Shown one piece after another: positions 13,336-24,790 of a stretch of DNA of 64,000 bases; positions within the stretch are counted from its first letter, which is position 1, and every line of letters starts with the position of its first letter. Under the pieces are notes generated by a model. The model ran no database searches, was not told where the DNA came from, and saw only the letters and a list, made by a program, of their open reading frames with translations. The position numbers and the translations under genes are program-made. The DNA lies in assembly GCA_034670405.1 (NCBI GenBank), contig JAXDDX010000045.1, forward strand, positions 2,011,001 through 2,075,000, read 5' to 3'. Source of the stretch: Hoplostethus atlanticus (Eukaryota > Chordata > Actinopteri > Trachichthyiformes > Trachichthyidae).

Positions 13336-13437
13336 GACGGACCTGTAAAAGCACTAAAACTGATTTGTCTACGGCGTGTGTGTTTCCTGTCATAACACCA
13401 GCCAATCCCACGCCTGAGCTGCTCGCTGATGCCGTTG

Positions 13438-14339
13438 TGTTTACTGATGCAGGTTCAGGTCTGGAAATGCGTCCACGCGTCCAATCAGCAGCCAGGCCGC
13501 TGCACCGCTGGCCGACTCGATACCACAGCGAGTATTTGTTGTTTCCCGGAGCGTGGCTAAACCCCCAATGGCCACAGGGTGTTCAACACACTGAACCTCC
13601 CTACAGCATACAGCGAGACAGCATCTCTGACTTCACTACTTCCCAGGGTCTGAAATCCCCCCCCCCCCGCCAAGCACCAAATGATTAGTCTTTGGTGGAT
13701 AAACCAATTAGCGTCACCGCCACACTGGCCGGTAGCTTTTAGAGACGAGAACATTTCAATGTCTCGGTTTCATTCAGTCTTTGGTCTGTTCAGACTTTGT
13801 CCCTGCTGGCCACCGTACACTCTGACCATCAGCCAATTACATCAAAGCAGAACAACGGCTCTGTATCAACCAGGCAATTACATAGCAACCCTGATTGGCT
13901 GCCGGTTACACTGCTCTCCATAAAGCGGTAGGCGTCTAAACTTCCTGGATGTCAACTAGTCTAATATTAGTTGAGGATTAATATCAAAATGACCTTAAAC
14001 AGTGTGTGTGTGTGTGTGTGTGTGTGTGGGGGGGGGGGAGGTACACTTCAAAATGCTCTCTTATAATTTGAACTCTGTTGCACTTCATGATGCAACTCTA
14101 ATTCTGCTCCTGTGTCTTTATTACATGTTTCACACAGCACCTTACTGCACCTTACTGCACCTTACTGTACATTTTCATCTGATAGCAGCAGTGTCATGTC
14201 ATGCTGCCTGTACTGGGCATGTGGGTTCGGTGTATTCGGCCTCCCGGGAAACAACAAATACTTGCTGTGATATCGAGTCGGCCAGCGGTGCGGCGGCCTG
14301 GCTGCTGATTGGATGTCCTGTTTACTGATGCAGTTCAGG
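13438..14339. repeat. Fold-back structure: 71-bp inverted arms inside 15-bp direct repeats
   Basis: Left arm 13481-13551 (CCAATCAGCAGCCAGGC...GTTTCCCGGAG) is the inverse of right arm 14241-14312 with few mismatches. Outside the arms, TGTTTACTGATGCAG occurs in direct orientation at 13438-13452 and 14319-14333, followed in both places by TTCAGG. The 0.7-kb loop holds a poly-C run and the GT repeat at 14002. It looks like a fold-back transposon or a rearranged insertion. There is no coding potential. Confidence 0.75.
14002..14038. repeat. (GT)13 followed by poly-G
   Basis: GT dinucleotide run to about 14027, then about 11 G residues. Confidence 0.95.
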
Positions 14340-14747
14340 CCAAAGACTTGAAACATACGTTGTGTATCTGATTACACTAGTAGCCATCAAAAAAAGCAAC
14401 TCACCTCACCTAGTACTGCAGCAGCTACTGCAGCCTATATTTCTAACATGCTGTAGCTCTGCTATTCTGCTTGCTAGTTCAGTCTTTGTACTTTATATCG
14501 AGGCTGAAACATAAATTTAGAGGTTTCTGGACAATTCCTCTGAGGTGGAGCCGTAGTGCAGCAGGAACAGAGTCAAACACAGGACTTCTAAAATGGCTAA
14601 AATTGCATAAAAGTGTTCACTACTACTGAGAGGACATGGTGGATCTTGCTGACAGTGCGCTGCATGTTTCCATATATAAAGAGTCCTTGGGGGGTGAATG
14701 TTACATCAAACACTGATGTGCATAGTTTATCAAGGATACACACTCAC

Positions 14748-15683
14748 CCTCTCTGCTGACTGCGCTGTCCCAAAAAAGATGGGTATAAAAGCTAGCCATA
14801 TGATGCAGGTAGTGTACATAGTAAATCCAATGGGCTTGGCCTCGTTGAAGGTCTCTGGCACGCCCCGCGTCTTGATGGCGTAAACAGTGCATGTGACCAT
14901 CAAGAGGATGCTGTACCCCAGCGAGCAGATGAGCGACAGGTCGGAGATGTCGCATTTGAGCACGCCGCGAGCGTTCTCGGGATCCTGCGTGCGCTGCTCG
15001 CCGTAGTCCACGAAGGTGTGCGGCGGGTCGGAAGCAAACCACACGAAGACGCCCAGCAGCTGCACGGAGATGAGCGAGAAGGTGATGACCAGCTGCGAGG
15101 CCGGTGAGATGAAGCGGGGCGCCGTCACCGCCGTCTTCCCCTGCTCGAAGATGCGGTGGATGCGGTTGGTCTTGGTGAGCAGCGCGGCGTAGCTGAAGCA
15201 CATGCCGAGGCCCAGGAAGATGCGGCGGAAGGAACAGACGGCGACATCGGGGGCGGCAATCATAGGGAAGGTGATGATGTAGCATAGGAAGATGCCTGTC
15301 AGCAGCACGTAGCTCATCTCCCGACCCGAGGCGCGCACGATAGGCGTGTCGTTGTAGCGGGTGAACGTGACGATGACGAAGGTGGTGGCAATGATGCCCA
15401 TGATGGAGATGAAGACGGGCACCACGGCCCAGGGTGAATGCCACTCCAGCTTGATGATGGGGATGGGCTGGCAGCCGGTTCGGTTCTGGTCGGGCCGCCG
15501 CTCGTAGGGGCAGAGCTCGCAGGTGAACTCACTGGCCTGGAAGTGGTAGCCCTCACATCGCTCGCAGTGCCAGCAGCAAGGAACTCCCTTTACCACCTTC
15601 TTCCTCTCGCCGGTCTGGCAGGGCAGGCTGCACACCGAGGCCGGGATGGAAGAGTCGCTACTGGCCCATTGCAAGGCCTCCAT
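14748..15683 (-). CDS. grm8: mGluR8-like receptor, 936-bp exon (cysteine-rich domain and TM1-TM6)
   Basis: The large exon typical of metabotropic glutamate receptor genes: exactly 936 bp, 312 codons, phase 0 at both ends, no stop. Residues 18-71 hold the nine cysteines of the cysteine-rich domain (18, 22, 36, 37, 40, 43, 55, 58, 71). NRT at 67-69 is a possible glycosylation site. Predicted helices are about 85-107, 122-142, 150-170, 196-216, 248-270 and 285-305. Cys150 and Cys244 fit the conserved disulfide between TM3 and the second extracellular loop. [20 protein letters not shown] is the Gi/o-contacting third loop and start of TM6. [16 protein letters not shown] and MIAAPD favour mGluR8 over its paralogues. 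The acceptor is CCCCCAG|ATG and the donor AGAGG|GTGAGT. TM7 and the tail lie in exons outside the window. Teleosts may carry two grm8 copies; I cannot say which this is. Confidence 0.97.
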
Positions 15684-16112
15684 CTGGGGGAGGGGAGGTC
15701 AGAGAGAGAGAGAGGGGGGAGGGGGTCAACCTGGTTGGTCTACATTCAACTTTGAAATGAGGAGGTTGACAAAACAGGCATTACCATCATCATACAATAC
15801 AATACCGTTTATTGTCCCCAGGCAAAACTAGTTTTCGAGGACTGAACAGAAAATAGCGCTTCATCACCATCATGATAATCATTAGCCTCAGTGTCCACAT
15901 TACCACCGTAATCTTCATCACTCCTGTTATTAAAATCCCCATCATCCTTACTCATCACCCCCCATCTTTGTCATCTTTGTATCCAATGACTATTCATCTC
16001 TTTCATTCAACTCCAGCATTTGACAGATACAAATAACCCATTTCCTCATCAAACCCCATCCTCATGTTGGATCTCGTCAGGAAGTGGTCTGACAGAGTTC
16101 AATGCTCCTTAC
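15684..16112 (-). other. Short grm8 intron (429 bp)
   Basis: Separates the 140-bp and 936-bp exons. The donor is GTAAGG at 16112-16107 and the acceptor CCCCCAG ends at 15684. The sense strand before the acceptor is strongly pyrimidine-rich because 15687-15725 is a purine run on the plus strand. No further feature was seen. Confidence 0.93.
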
Positions 16113-16252
16113 GTTTAGATGCAGCTCATTGGTCCAGTGGCCGATGACCTTGTACTCCGCTGTCGACCTGTTGTTGATCTGGTACTGGAAGATGTCGTAG
16201 CGTCCAGGAGCGTCGCCATTCTCATTGAACGTGACAGGAGTCCCAGCACTTC
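16113..16252 (-). CDS. grm8: mGluR8-like receptor, 140-bp exon (end of ligand-binding domain)
   Basis: Internal exon that completes the Gly codon left by the 201-bp exon and encodes 46 residues, from [20 protein letters not shown] to HWTNELHLN. This is the last piece of the Venus-flytrap domain before the cysteine-rich linker. NRS (residues 27-29) is a possible N-glycosylation site. The acceptor is TTTTACAG|GA. The donor AAC|GTAAGG ends the exon in phase 0. Joining AAC to ATG of the next exon gives LHLN-MEALQW, which lines up without gaps with the usual LHLKVEDMQW form of the family. That supports the chosen borders. Confidence 0.96.
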
Positions 16253-16309
16253 CTGTAAAAACAGAAGCAATGATCTGGAAAGTAGAACAGGTTGCACATT
16301 CATACAATG

Positions 16310-16596
16310 GGACCAGTACAACCACAGTCTTCTACTGGTTCTACTGGGAGCTGACCGGTACAACCACAGTCTCTACTGGTTCCACTGGGAGCTGACCGGT
16401 ACAACCACAGTCTCTACTGGTTCTACTGGGAGCTGACCAGTACAACCACAGTCTCTACTGGTTCTACTGGGAGCTGACCAGTACAACCACAGTCTCTGCT
16501 GGTTTCACTGGGAGCTGACCAGTACAACCAGTACAACCACAGTCTCTACTGGTTCTACTGGGAGCTGACCAGTACAACCACAGTCTCTACTGGTTC
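16310..16596. repeat. 41-bp minisatellite inside a dispersed repeat
   Basis: About seven units of GTACAACCACAGTCTCTACTGG...GGGAGCTGACC, 41 bp each, with one small internal duplication near 16520. The unit is an amplified segment of the dispersed repeat also seen as a single copy at 7360-7395. Flanks at 16290 and 16600-16720 continue that repeat. Confidence 0.9.
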
Positions 16597-16760
16597 CCTA
16601 CAGTGGTAGACGAGGGGACAGCATTACTTATTCACGTTTCCCAGTTCAGGTTTCCCCGGACAGACTGGGGATTCAAACCGACGACCTCCCAGTCACAAGA
16701 CCTCGCTGACCTCTGGGCAACCGTTGGCTGTTAACTGTCAGAACACTGCTAGTGATCCAT

Positions 16761-16850
16761 GTGGCATCATGTAGCATCATGTAGCATCATATAGCATCTT
16801 GTAGCATCATGTAGCATCATGTAGCATCATGTAGCATCATGTAGCATCTT
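16761..16850. repeat. 10-bp tandem repeat GTAGCATCAT x9
   Basis: Nine consecutive decamers with four single-base variants. Confidence 0.95.
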
Positions 16851-17296
16851 GCCTAATGGAGAAGCAAAGACTTTATAAAACTGTAGGCTCTGTCTTTCTG
16901 TTACTTCCTATCATTTTTTTCTGAAATTCACTTGGGTTTTGCTGTCAACTTGACACAAGTTTCCCTCTCAATGTGACTCATGTTATCACAGCAGTTTTCT
17001 TGTTGGCGTGTCAACAACTATAAAAACGTGTCGTATTGAATCGTGTCTGCCAAGATAGTTTTCCCTCCCCAATCACCTGGCTCTAAAACAATTTTGTCAC
17101 TCATCCACTATCCAGTCTATGACTGTAGTGAGTGAACCTGCCTTGACTTTAAAATCTGTTAACACCAAAGTGTTCTGGTAGCTCAGTGTTGTTGGGACTC
17201 AGAGGATCGCTGAACTAAATATTTAACGCACCGCGCACCAACCTAGAGCTGCTCATGCTGGTGTGACTTCTACCGTCCTGCCTGGTGGACGAGACA

Positions 17297-17386
17297 CACC
17301 AAGCAACCAACTCACTGAGAGAGTTACACACCAAGCAACCAACTCACTGAGAGAGTTACACACCAAGCAACCAACTCACTGAGAGA
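17297..17386. repeat. 32-bp minisatellite, inverse relative of the one in the tandem duplication
   Basis: Three units of CACCAAGCAACCAACTCACTGAGAG...TTACA. The reverse complement matches the TGTAACTCTTTCAGTGAGTTGG units near 10180-10290 and 11925-12035. With 18096-18228 it forms an inverted, longer-spaced version of the repeat core in the duplication. Confidence 0.85.
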
Positions 17387-18095
17387 GGTTTTGGTGTTGA
17401 CAGACTGCAGGGGAGAGGTTCAAAGGGGAGTGGGTCAGGGTCAGCCATGATCCTTCCATTATTATTAGAGTTGGTACCGTATCTTCTGGTCTATCTTGGC
17501 TACTGCATTGCATTCTGAAAACATGTGAAAATGTGAAAACAGTGTATCTGTAGGTGTTTTCCGTGTGTTTAGAGAACTGTACATGTGTGTGAACTGCAAG
17601 TGTGTTTGTGGTGTGCAAGTAGATAAGCTCCCATGTTGAAATGATAAAACCCACTTTCTGAGGTTTCCTCTTTCCCATTGAGATGATGTGTTGTGTATTG
17701 AGTGCGTCCTCAGGGATATTCTCCTGGTCTAATCCGCTGGTTTTGAGGACTTAAACAACATAAATAAAACTCAGAGGTTTGGTTAAAGTGCTAATCCTCA
17801 GGATCCATGTTTTGTTTTAGGATTTAGTCTCCATCTTTGTCTCCCAGCCTCACTGTGGTGTTCCTCACTGTGGTGTTCCTCACTGTGGGTCTCCTGCTTC
17901 CCAGAGATCACCTGTCAATCAAACAGTGTGTCCAGTACTGTGACGTCTTTCTCCTTGGATTTTCTGTTGATGGAATTTGATTTCCTGTAGGTGGCGCTCT
18001 TTTCTCTGTCTGTTCAGCCATGGTGGCTATCGCTGCTCATGCTAACTACCCAGTTCTTCTTCTGTTGAAACGTAAAACGCATCACTTCCTGTCTC

Positions 18096-18228
18096 CAGAG
18101 GGTTTCTCCCAGGAAAGACCTACCTGACACCGGGTGTTTAGAACAGCAGATGGAAAAGCTTCATGACCTGGTAGAGGTTGATCACTGTTGAGGTCCAGAG
18201 ATCAGAGAGAGGAGAGGACAGAGATTTA
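18096..18228 (-). repeat. Inverted copy of the dispersed-repeat core at 9590-9700
   Basis: The reverse complement matches 9590-9700 and 11334-11444 (CTCTGATCTCTGGACCTCAA, CAACCTCTACCAGGTCA, GGTCTTTCCTGGGAGAAACC). It has an extra segment of roughly 20 bases in the middle. This shows the duplicated 1.7-kb unit contains a dispersed repeat rather than a gene. Confidence 0.85.
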
Positions 18229-19771
18229 GGTGGAAATGTTTAGATTTATTACTTTACTTCTATTTACAATCCACTGCTTCTCCACAGTTGGTGAGGTTAG
18301 CAAAGTGCACGTACAATGAGAAGATTTGAGGTGGATGGTAATTGTCATTTTAGTTTCAGGTTCTCTGGTGAAGGTTGCAGTGTGAAAATTTTCATTTCAT
18401 TTTAAGTCTTTTTCATGATTAAAAACACTGAAATTCTTCAAATCAGTATGGTCATGAAATGCAAAGGGTGTAGAAGAGAAAGGCAATCATTTGTATGTCA
18501 ATGCATACTTCACATTTTTATTTGATTTTATTTGTAGCCTTCATCTTTTGTTGGACCTTATTGGAATGTCTTATTTTGAAATGCCGGTTCCTTGTTGATT
18601 CAAAATAAATATATTTTCTCCCTGGCTCCTGCTTCTTTTGCTATCACTTCTCCACCATCCATGATCATTCCAGGGACACAGGAATACTTCCATCTATTGT
18701 GTGGGCTGTTGGTTACGTCAACAAGCTTTGTATGTGAGCATGCCCACATGAAACCATTGTCCCACTTTTACTGCATGCTTGCTGGACTACTGCCGCACTG
18801 TGGTTTCACCCTGAAGAGGAAAATTGCTCAGTCAAGTTTTGTTCCCTTTTTAGCTGATGGACTGCGAGAGACGGGAGGTTTGCGTTACAATATATTAATT
18901 TGGTTCTGCAGCACTAATGCAGGATAGATGCAGGATAAGAGCATGAAAGTGGACTCCTCGCTTCAAGCCAAATTCACCATTAGGCACAACAAAGTCTTGA
19001 ACTTGAAGTGGATTAAGTCCTGCAGCTGAAGCAGAGAGGAAGAGCAGATTGGAAATAAAAAGCAGCACAACCCCCTAATTCATAATTAGTGAGTGGGCGT
19101 CCGTTTGATTATATCCTGGCCCTATTTCTTCTGCATCATGAATAAATGCATCGCAAATCACATCTGCACGCCGATGAATCACCAAAGCCTCAGGATGTAG
19201 AAACCCCCCCCCCCCCATCCTCCTCCTCGTCCCCCCTTCGCTTCAAGGGAAGCCATGTTGATGGAGAATGAACATACAGTACGTTCTGAGAACACTTCCA
19301 AACACGGTGATGGTGCTGGCGTTGTGGCGACACGCAGCAACGTAGTTAAACAATAAGATGGCTCACAAATCCAAAGTCCACTGGGTAAAATAGAGTAAAG
19401 AGCAGAGGAAGAGTAGAATTCAGAATAGAGTGCTCAGTGTCATTCAGGTTCAAACGTTCTCAGTTATTAAAGTCCTCCTCAAGTTTCATCTGATGACAGT
19501 ACTCAACCAACCGACACCAAAAAGCTAAAAGTCGACTCTCCAATGATGCTTTGCTGCCCTAGAGACTGGTGTTGGACAGCAGAAAGTAAATCCAGTGGAT
19601 CTCCATCGATCACATGTCCACGGCAGTTTGGGACGACGCACATTTGCGTTATTGTTCCACACAATGTTGAATGGCAACATATGAAGCATCAATATGTTGT
19701 GTTGTTATACACGTGTAAGGAGTTTCATTACAAAATAAAATCTCCTCCATTTGGTAAGAAAAATGACCATA

Positions 19772-19801
<30 letters not shown>
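19772..19801. repeat. (ATG)10 microsatellite
   Basis: Perfect trinucleotide run. Confidence 0.95.
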
Positions 19802-19805
<4 letters not shown>

Positions 19806-20840
19806 TACTGGAAGCATCAGACGTGCTTTGAAACACACCAGTTGTTTTCAGTGGTCAAGCGTGCACTCAAGGCGTCCAATGGAGTCAAACTGCTTCGACG
19901 TGATGCTCTGAACTTCGATTTCTTTGGGAGCCTCAACAGAGACCACGGCTCTTTTTCGTGGTTTCTGGAGCCACGGTGCAAAAGGACAAAGGTCAGATAA
20001 TATCTAGATGTCGGTGTTATGATGCATGTTGTTTGATAAATCTTTTGTATGTCGCCAGTTGTAAAGGTTTCTGAGCAGGTAAGCAGACCGTGAGCAGAAT
20101 ATATGGCAGGTTATAGAATTTATTTCATGACAAAATATATTACCCATCGTGGAGGTGAATGCCTTGTGTTGCTCGCCTGCAGGGCAACACAAGTATCAAG
20201 CGTCAAAAGGTGATGAGTCATCCGAAGGCCTGGACGGAGGATAAAACCACCTAAACTCAGTTTACTACCTTCAGGCTGGTGAATCTTTGTATTTTTGATG
20301 ATTTATGAAACAATATGAGCATAGGGTCTTTTAAGGGAAAAAGCATAAAGTATGTTTTTCTAAAAATATAATTGATTTCTGGTTATATTGGTGTTTTTTT
20401 GCCTCATGATGATCACCAGCTGGAGGTCACAGTTCACCCTTTTATTTACGACGGCGTTAGCTTCCAAACTGTTTTTGAGGATAGATCCATCTGTTTCAGC
20501 AGAATAGACTAGAATTGATATTGAGAGAATGAGACCATTCACATGCTGCACTAAAAATGAACACACAGATACAGACGCCTCCAGAGATCTGGGTGTCATA
20601 ACGAAGAACATTTGAGTGTTTTTTTTTGATGCAGCTGACAATGAGTAGCAACAGTTGAATATGCTTCAGTTTTTCTACATTACAAGCAAGAGAAAAGAAA
20701 AAAAGCTTTAAATTTCAACATTGACATCCTGTCACTGTGGAGCATCACAGGTTTCTGCTCTATGTGACTGAAGTTTCAACACTGCCTCGGTCACGTTACT
20801 GAAAAACCTGTCTATCACAAGATTAACAAATTATACGGGA

Positions 20841-20843
<3 letters not shown>

Positions 20844-20891
<48 letters not shown>

Positions 20892-20909
20892 TGTGTGTGT
20901 GTGTGTGTG
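20844..20909. repeat. (TG)n microsatellite
   Basis: About 66 bp of TG/GT with one CTG interruption. Confidence 0.96.
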
Positions 20910-21217
20910 CATCACAAGATGAACAAATGATATGATATATGAAATCACTGCAGTTCCCTGGAAGAAAGGAAATCTCAGCAGGCACTCAGCAGAGTGTAAG
21001 TACTCCTCCGTCAACCTTCAACTTCCTTTCAGCATGAATGTTAAACGTCAAGATGGAGAGTTTTCTGGCGGATGGATACGAAGTGCCACCGGCAGGATGA
21101 AGAGGATGGAAAGGACAGCGGCACGCAGAACACACTTCAACACCGGCTCTGATTGGTTAGTTTGAGTTTGTGGTAGAGATGAAGACAGTAAACTAGAGCT
21201 GGTTTTATTGTTGATTC

Positions 21218-21606
21218 TTACTACCACTAATACAAATACTAGTACAACTACTACTATTATTACTAGTACTACGACTACTACTACTACTTTTACTACTACT
21301 GCTTCTATTATTACTATCACTATTACTACTACTACTACTACGAGTACTACTACTATTACTACTACTATTAGTATTAGTGTTACTATGATTACTACTACTA
21401 CTACTACTACAACTACCACTACTACTATTACTACTACTATTACTACTATTACTACCACCACTACTACTATTACTATTATTACTACTACTACTACTACTAT
21501 TAGTATTAATACTGCTACTACTATTACTACTATTACTATTACTACTACTACTACTACTACAATTACTATTACTACCACCACTACTACCTCTGCTCTGACT
21601 GCTACC
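21218..21606. repeat. Long imperfect ACT/ATT trinucleotide array
   Basis: Nearly 390 bp of TAC, TAT and related triplets. It gives poly-Thr/Ile and poly-Val reading frames that are compositional artefacts, not proteins. Confidence 0.95.
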
Positions 21607-21650
21607 ACAAATTGGTTAACACACACTCAAGGGCAGGTACTGTATGCAAA

Positions 21651-21658
<8 letters not shown>

Positions 21659-21716
<58 letters not shown>
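21659..21716. repeat. (CA)29 microsatellite
   Basis: Uninterrupted CA run, 50 bp downstream of the trinucleotide array. Confidence 0.96.
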
Positions 21717-21717
<1 letters not shown>

Positions 21718-23921
21718 CATCCTAACTCCTGAGTGTCATTGTTAAGCCTGAGGTTAGCGGGTTAGCGGTGTGTTTTAGGCGCATACCTTCCAGTCCGCTG
21801 GCCTTCAGCCTCGGTCGGAGCCTTCAGGTCCGATCGTCAAACCAACGTCCAATCAGATGCTGAACCTGATTGTTCTGTTTGCCTCGGGGAAGTGGTGACA
21901 GGGTTGAATGCTTTTCAACAAACCCCACAGAAAGAGAGTGATAGCTGAACGCTGGGAGGGTCTTGGAATCTGTGAGCTCATTTAAAATATCTTATAAAAG
22001 CAATATTCTGCAGCATGCTTCATAACCTGGTTATGAGCTACTATCTTTACACCAGCCTCACAAAGAATCATGCAAATACACTTAATCCACTGTTTCGTCT
22101 CATTTTTGACTGGAGGAGCGTTGGGACGTGGCCACTGGTTGACTTCGATGCATCGAGCTCTGCTGTGCCGCTGTCGACGTCCACATACTTCATTTCCTGT
22201 ATTGGCAGGGCAAACAAGCCTGAGACTGGCAATATATCCTCTGCTGCAATTTCCTGCTTCCAGCAACAATGATGTCACGGCTCCAGTTTCTCGTGCCTGT
22301 CTTTGCCGTCAGCAAATACAGTAAAAAGTGACATTTTGCCAAGAGGCCTAATACTTTATTAATTCACCTATTGCAATTTAATAGCTGCAAGAGAGGAGCA
22401 GCTCTTCTCTGACACGCTGACAGGCAGCATGCATTGGGTTGGAGAAACGGCACAACGAGATCTCCGGCTTATTGAATTCATCTCCCTGCATCGATTGTTC
22501 CTGGACCCTTGGCGGGGGCTGTTGGGTGGGAGAGGAAATGTATTGCGTTGCGCATCCTGCAGCAGCATGCGGAGGATGCAGCTGGTCTGCGTCTGTCACT
22601 GCGTTCATATGACTGAAGGTACAGACCCATGTTGCTGTATCTCTGCATCCTCACAGACAGACAGACTTACCATTTCTTTATCTGCATCAGAGCTTTTTAC
22701 TTTAGTGGTTTTTTAGTTTTTAGTTATCCTATTCACTTCATGTAGATGTTTTTATGGCCTAGGTCTCACCTGCACCCTGAGTATTTAGTTATTTCATTTT
22801 AAACTGAGCCAAAAATAATTAACACTTACTTACAAAATGTTTGATGGTGCTTTTTAAAGGAACACACAGTAACTTTTATATAGTGGATCCTTTGGGACAT
22901 ACTGAATGATGAACTTCATGTCTAATCATTTTTATTTCAAAATGGATGTATTACTATGGTCTCCAACCTCAAACTCTACTGCCGCATACACATGTCTCTC
23001 TATGGCAGGTTGGAAACCACTGCTATCATACAGAAAGCGTTCATATATTCATTTATTCCCTCACCTATCTGTCTCTGCCATTCACTGATATGAATGTAAT
23101 GGATTCCTCTGGGCGCTTCCTTCAGCACCACAGGGCGAATCATGTTGCGGCTTGAAATTCCCCCAAAACAGAAACAACACGCTTTATCGCCTCTTAGTAA
23201 GCACTCCTTGTCCAACCTAATCGGGGAAATCTCCCTGACGGCCTCCCTCCCCGCTCTCCCACGCTCTCGTAATCGTGTTGAAAACAAGGCTCACTACAAA
23301 GACTTCATGCAGATGGGCTTATCATAGCGAGAGCTAACATTAGCACAAATGCTCCCATTTATGCCCCTCCTCGATTAGCCTCCTGACGCTCATCTAAAAA
23401 TAAGCGTATGTATGCGGCCACTCGGGCGAGTGTGAACACGGCTGAGTTAGCGATTAGCCCCTGGCTGCCGTCACAGCGGCTGTCAGAGCGCTGCTTCAAC
23501 TTGGATGTCTGATTCGCTGCATTTCAAACATGAAATTAAGGGTAACCCCTTTGCCCCGTGCTCAGCTAACCAAAGAAAAAGGAAAAACAAACAGCAGCGA
23601 TGACGAATGTGATTATGTTTGATGTATGTGGATGTGATGTATGTGTAAGGCTGTTCCACAGCTTCAAACATGGTGTTCAGAGCATCAAACACCTCTAGAA
23701 AAGCCCTAAACACAGTCCGGCATGTAGGTGTGGTGCGTTTGTCGTAACAGACTCAGTCAGGCAGAAAACATGCATTGGAGTTGTAAAATGTGTGCAGACT
23801 TCAACGCAAGGATCCCGAGGCTCAAACACAACACAACACAAACCTTCATTCAACCCCGATGCACTGATCCCATGATGTGTTTGAAGTCTGACAAGTAAGT
23901 ACGATTCTAAAACAAAAGAAC

Positions 23922-24046
23922 TCCGACGATGGAGGACAGATAAAGATCCTGGAAGTTTACTACCAACCAAGGATGGATGTCAGGTAAAGATCCTGGAGGT
24001 TTACCACCAAACGAGGATGGAGGATAAAGATCCTGGAAGTTTACAC
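23922..24046. repeat. Minisatellite of roughly 45-bp units
   Basis: Three units built on GATAAAGATCCTGGAAGTTTAC and GAGGATGGAGG, directly abutting the MITE at 24055. Confidence 0.85.
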
Positions 24047-24054
24047 AGTCTATA

Positions 24055-24457
24055 GAGTGGTGCAGGGATGACGTATTTTTGTAGGCCAACCCGGAAGTTA
24101 GCATCGCCCTGGTTCCCTCGACAAAAAGCCAATGGGATTTTTCCATTGGATTTTGGATTATTGCAGAAAATAAACTCTGTGGCAAACAAAAGTTTATGAT
24201 ACTTACACGTTTTGTTCAGCAAGATAATCTTCACAAATGAACTCCACTTTTATGATTTTTGAAGAGTAAATGCAATCGCCAGAAGTAAAAAGCTAACGTT
24301 AGGCTATAAACGAACTACACCACGGTCACATGACTTCAACGTCACCACCACTAAAAATACTATAAATTGATAAATCTACAACTTGGAAAGTTTGAGTTAG
24401 AATAGTTTGGAGTATAAATTTCATTTCCTGGTTTTAGGACTCATTCCTGCACCACTC
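24055..24457. mobile_element. 403-bp MITE with 17-bp inverted ends and TATA target duplication
   Basis: The left end GAGTGGTGCAGGGATGA and the inverse of the right end GAGTGGTGCAGGAATGA differ at one position. TATA flanks both sides (24051-24054 and 24458-24461), consistent with insertion at TA. The interior has no coding sequence. The GATGACGTATTTTTGTAGG segment next to the left end is one I recall from other fish genomes. The TA target suggests a Tc1/mariner-like mobiliser, but this is inference. Confidence 0.85.
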
Positions 24458-24790
24458 TATAGTCTACTGTTGTCTATAGATGTCTATAGCCTACGGTACA
24501 GTCTATGGTATAGTAGTCTATAGTAAACTCTCTCTCACTCTCTCATGTGACTAGTTACTTTTTAAGCTACGTAATGAAGTAAAGTAATTAATTACTTTGA
24601 AAGGTAACTTTCCCCAACACTCCTACTGACACACAATACATTCACACAACCATTCCTTCCTTCTCCCACTAGTCCTGAATTACTTCTTAGTAAGGTGGTC
24701 TGAGAGATATGACTTAACATGCCTGAACACAGCGTCACAATTTCAGCCATGCGGTCACATTCACCGCTAATTTAAAGTTTTATGTCTTTC

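Larger units (their letters stand above)
1..14747 (-). other. Intron of grm8 after the 936-bp exon (partial); repeats, no exon seen
   Basis: Starts with the donor GTGAGT at 14747-14742 and runs out of the window at position 1. I searched it on the minus strand for the TM7 and C-terminal tail exon and found no match, so that exon must lie further down. Besides the repeats listed separately, the stretches 1-1248, 2403-4412, 4881-6029, 6692-8860 and 12338-13118 look like non-coding sequence with no clear feature. An exception is 5640-5880, a G+C-balanced block with no repeat character that could be conserved non-coding DNA. Confidence 0.8.

Noticed and set aside
1..14747. Search for the receptor's TM7/C-terminal exon
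   Set aside because: No segment on the minus strand gave the expected TM7 sequence or basic tail, so it is probably outside the window.
14701..15755. Other long frames overlapping the 936-bp exon (247 residues minus, 105 residues plus)
   Set aside because: Shadow frames of the GC-rich receptor exon. The receptor frame is established by motifs, exon length and splice phases.
21048..21732. Long poly-Val/Ile and poly-Thr open frames
   Set aside because: Direct translation of the ACT-type trinucleotide array.
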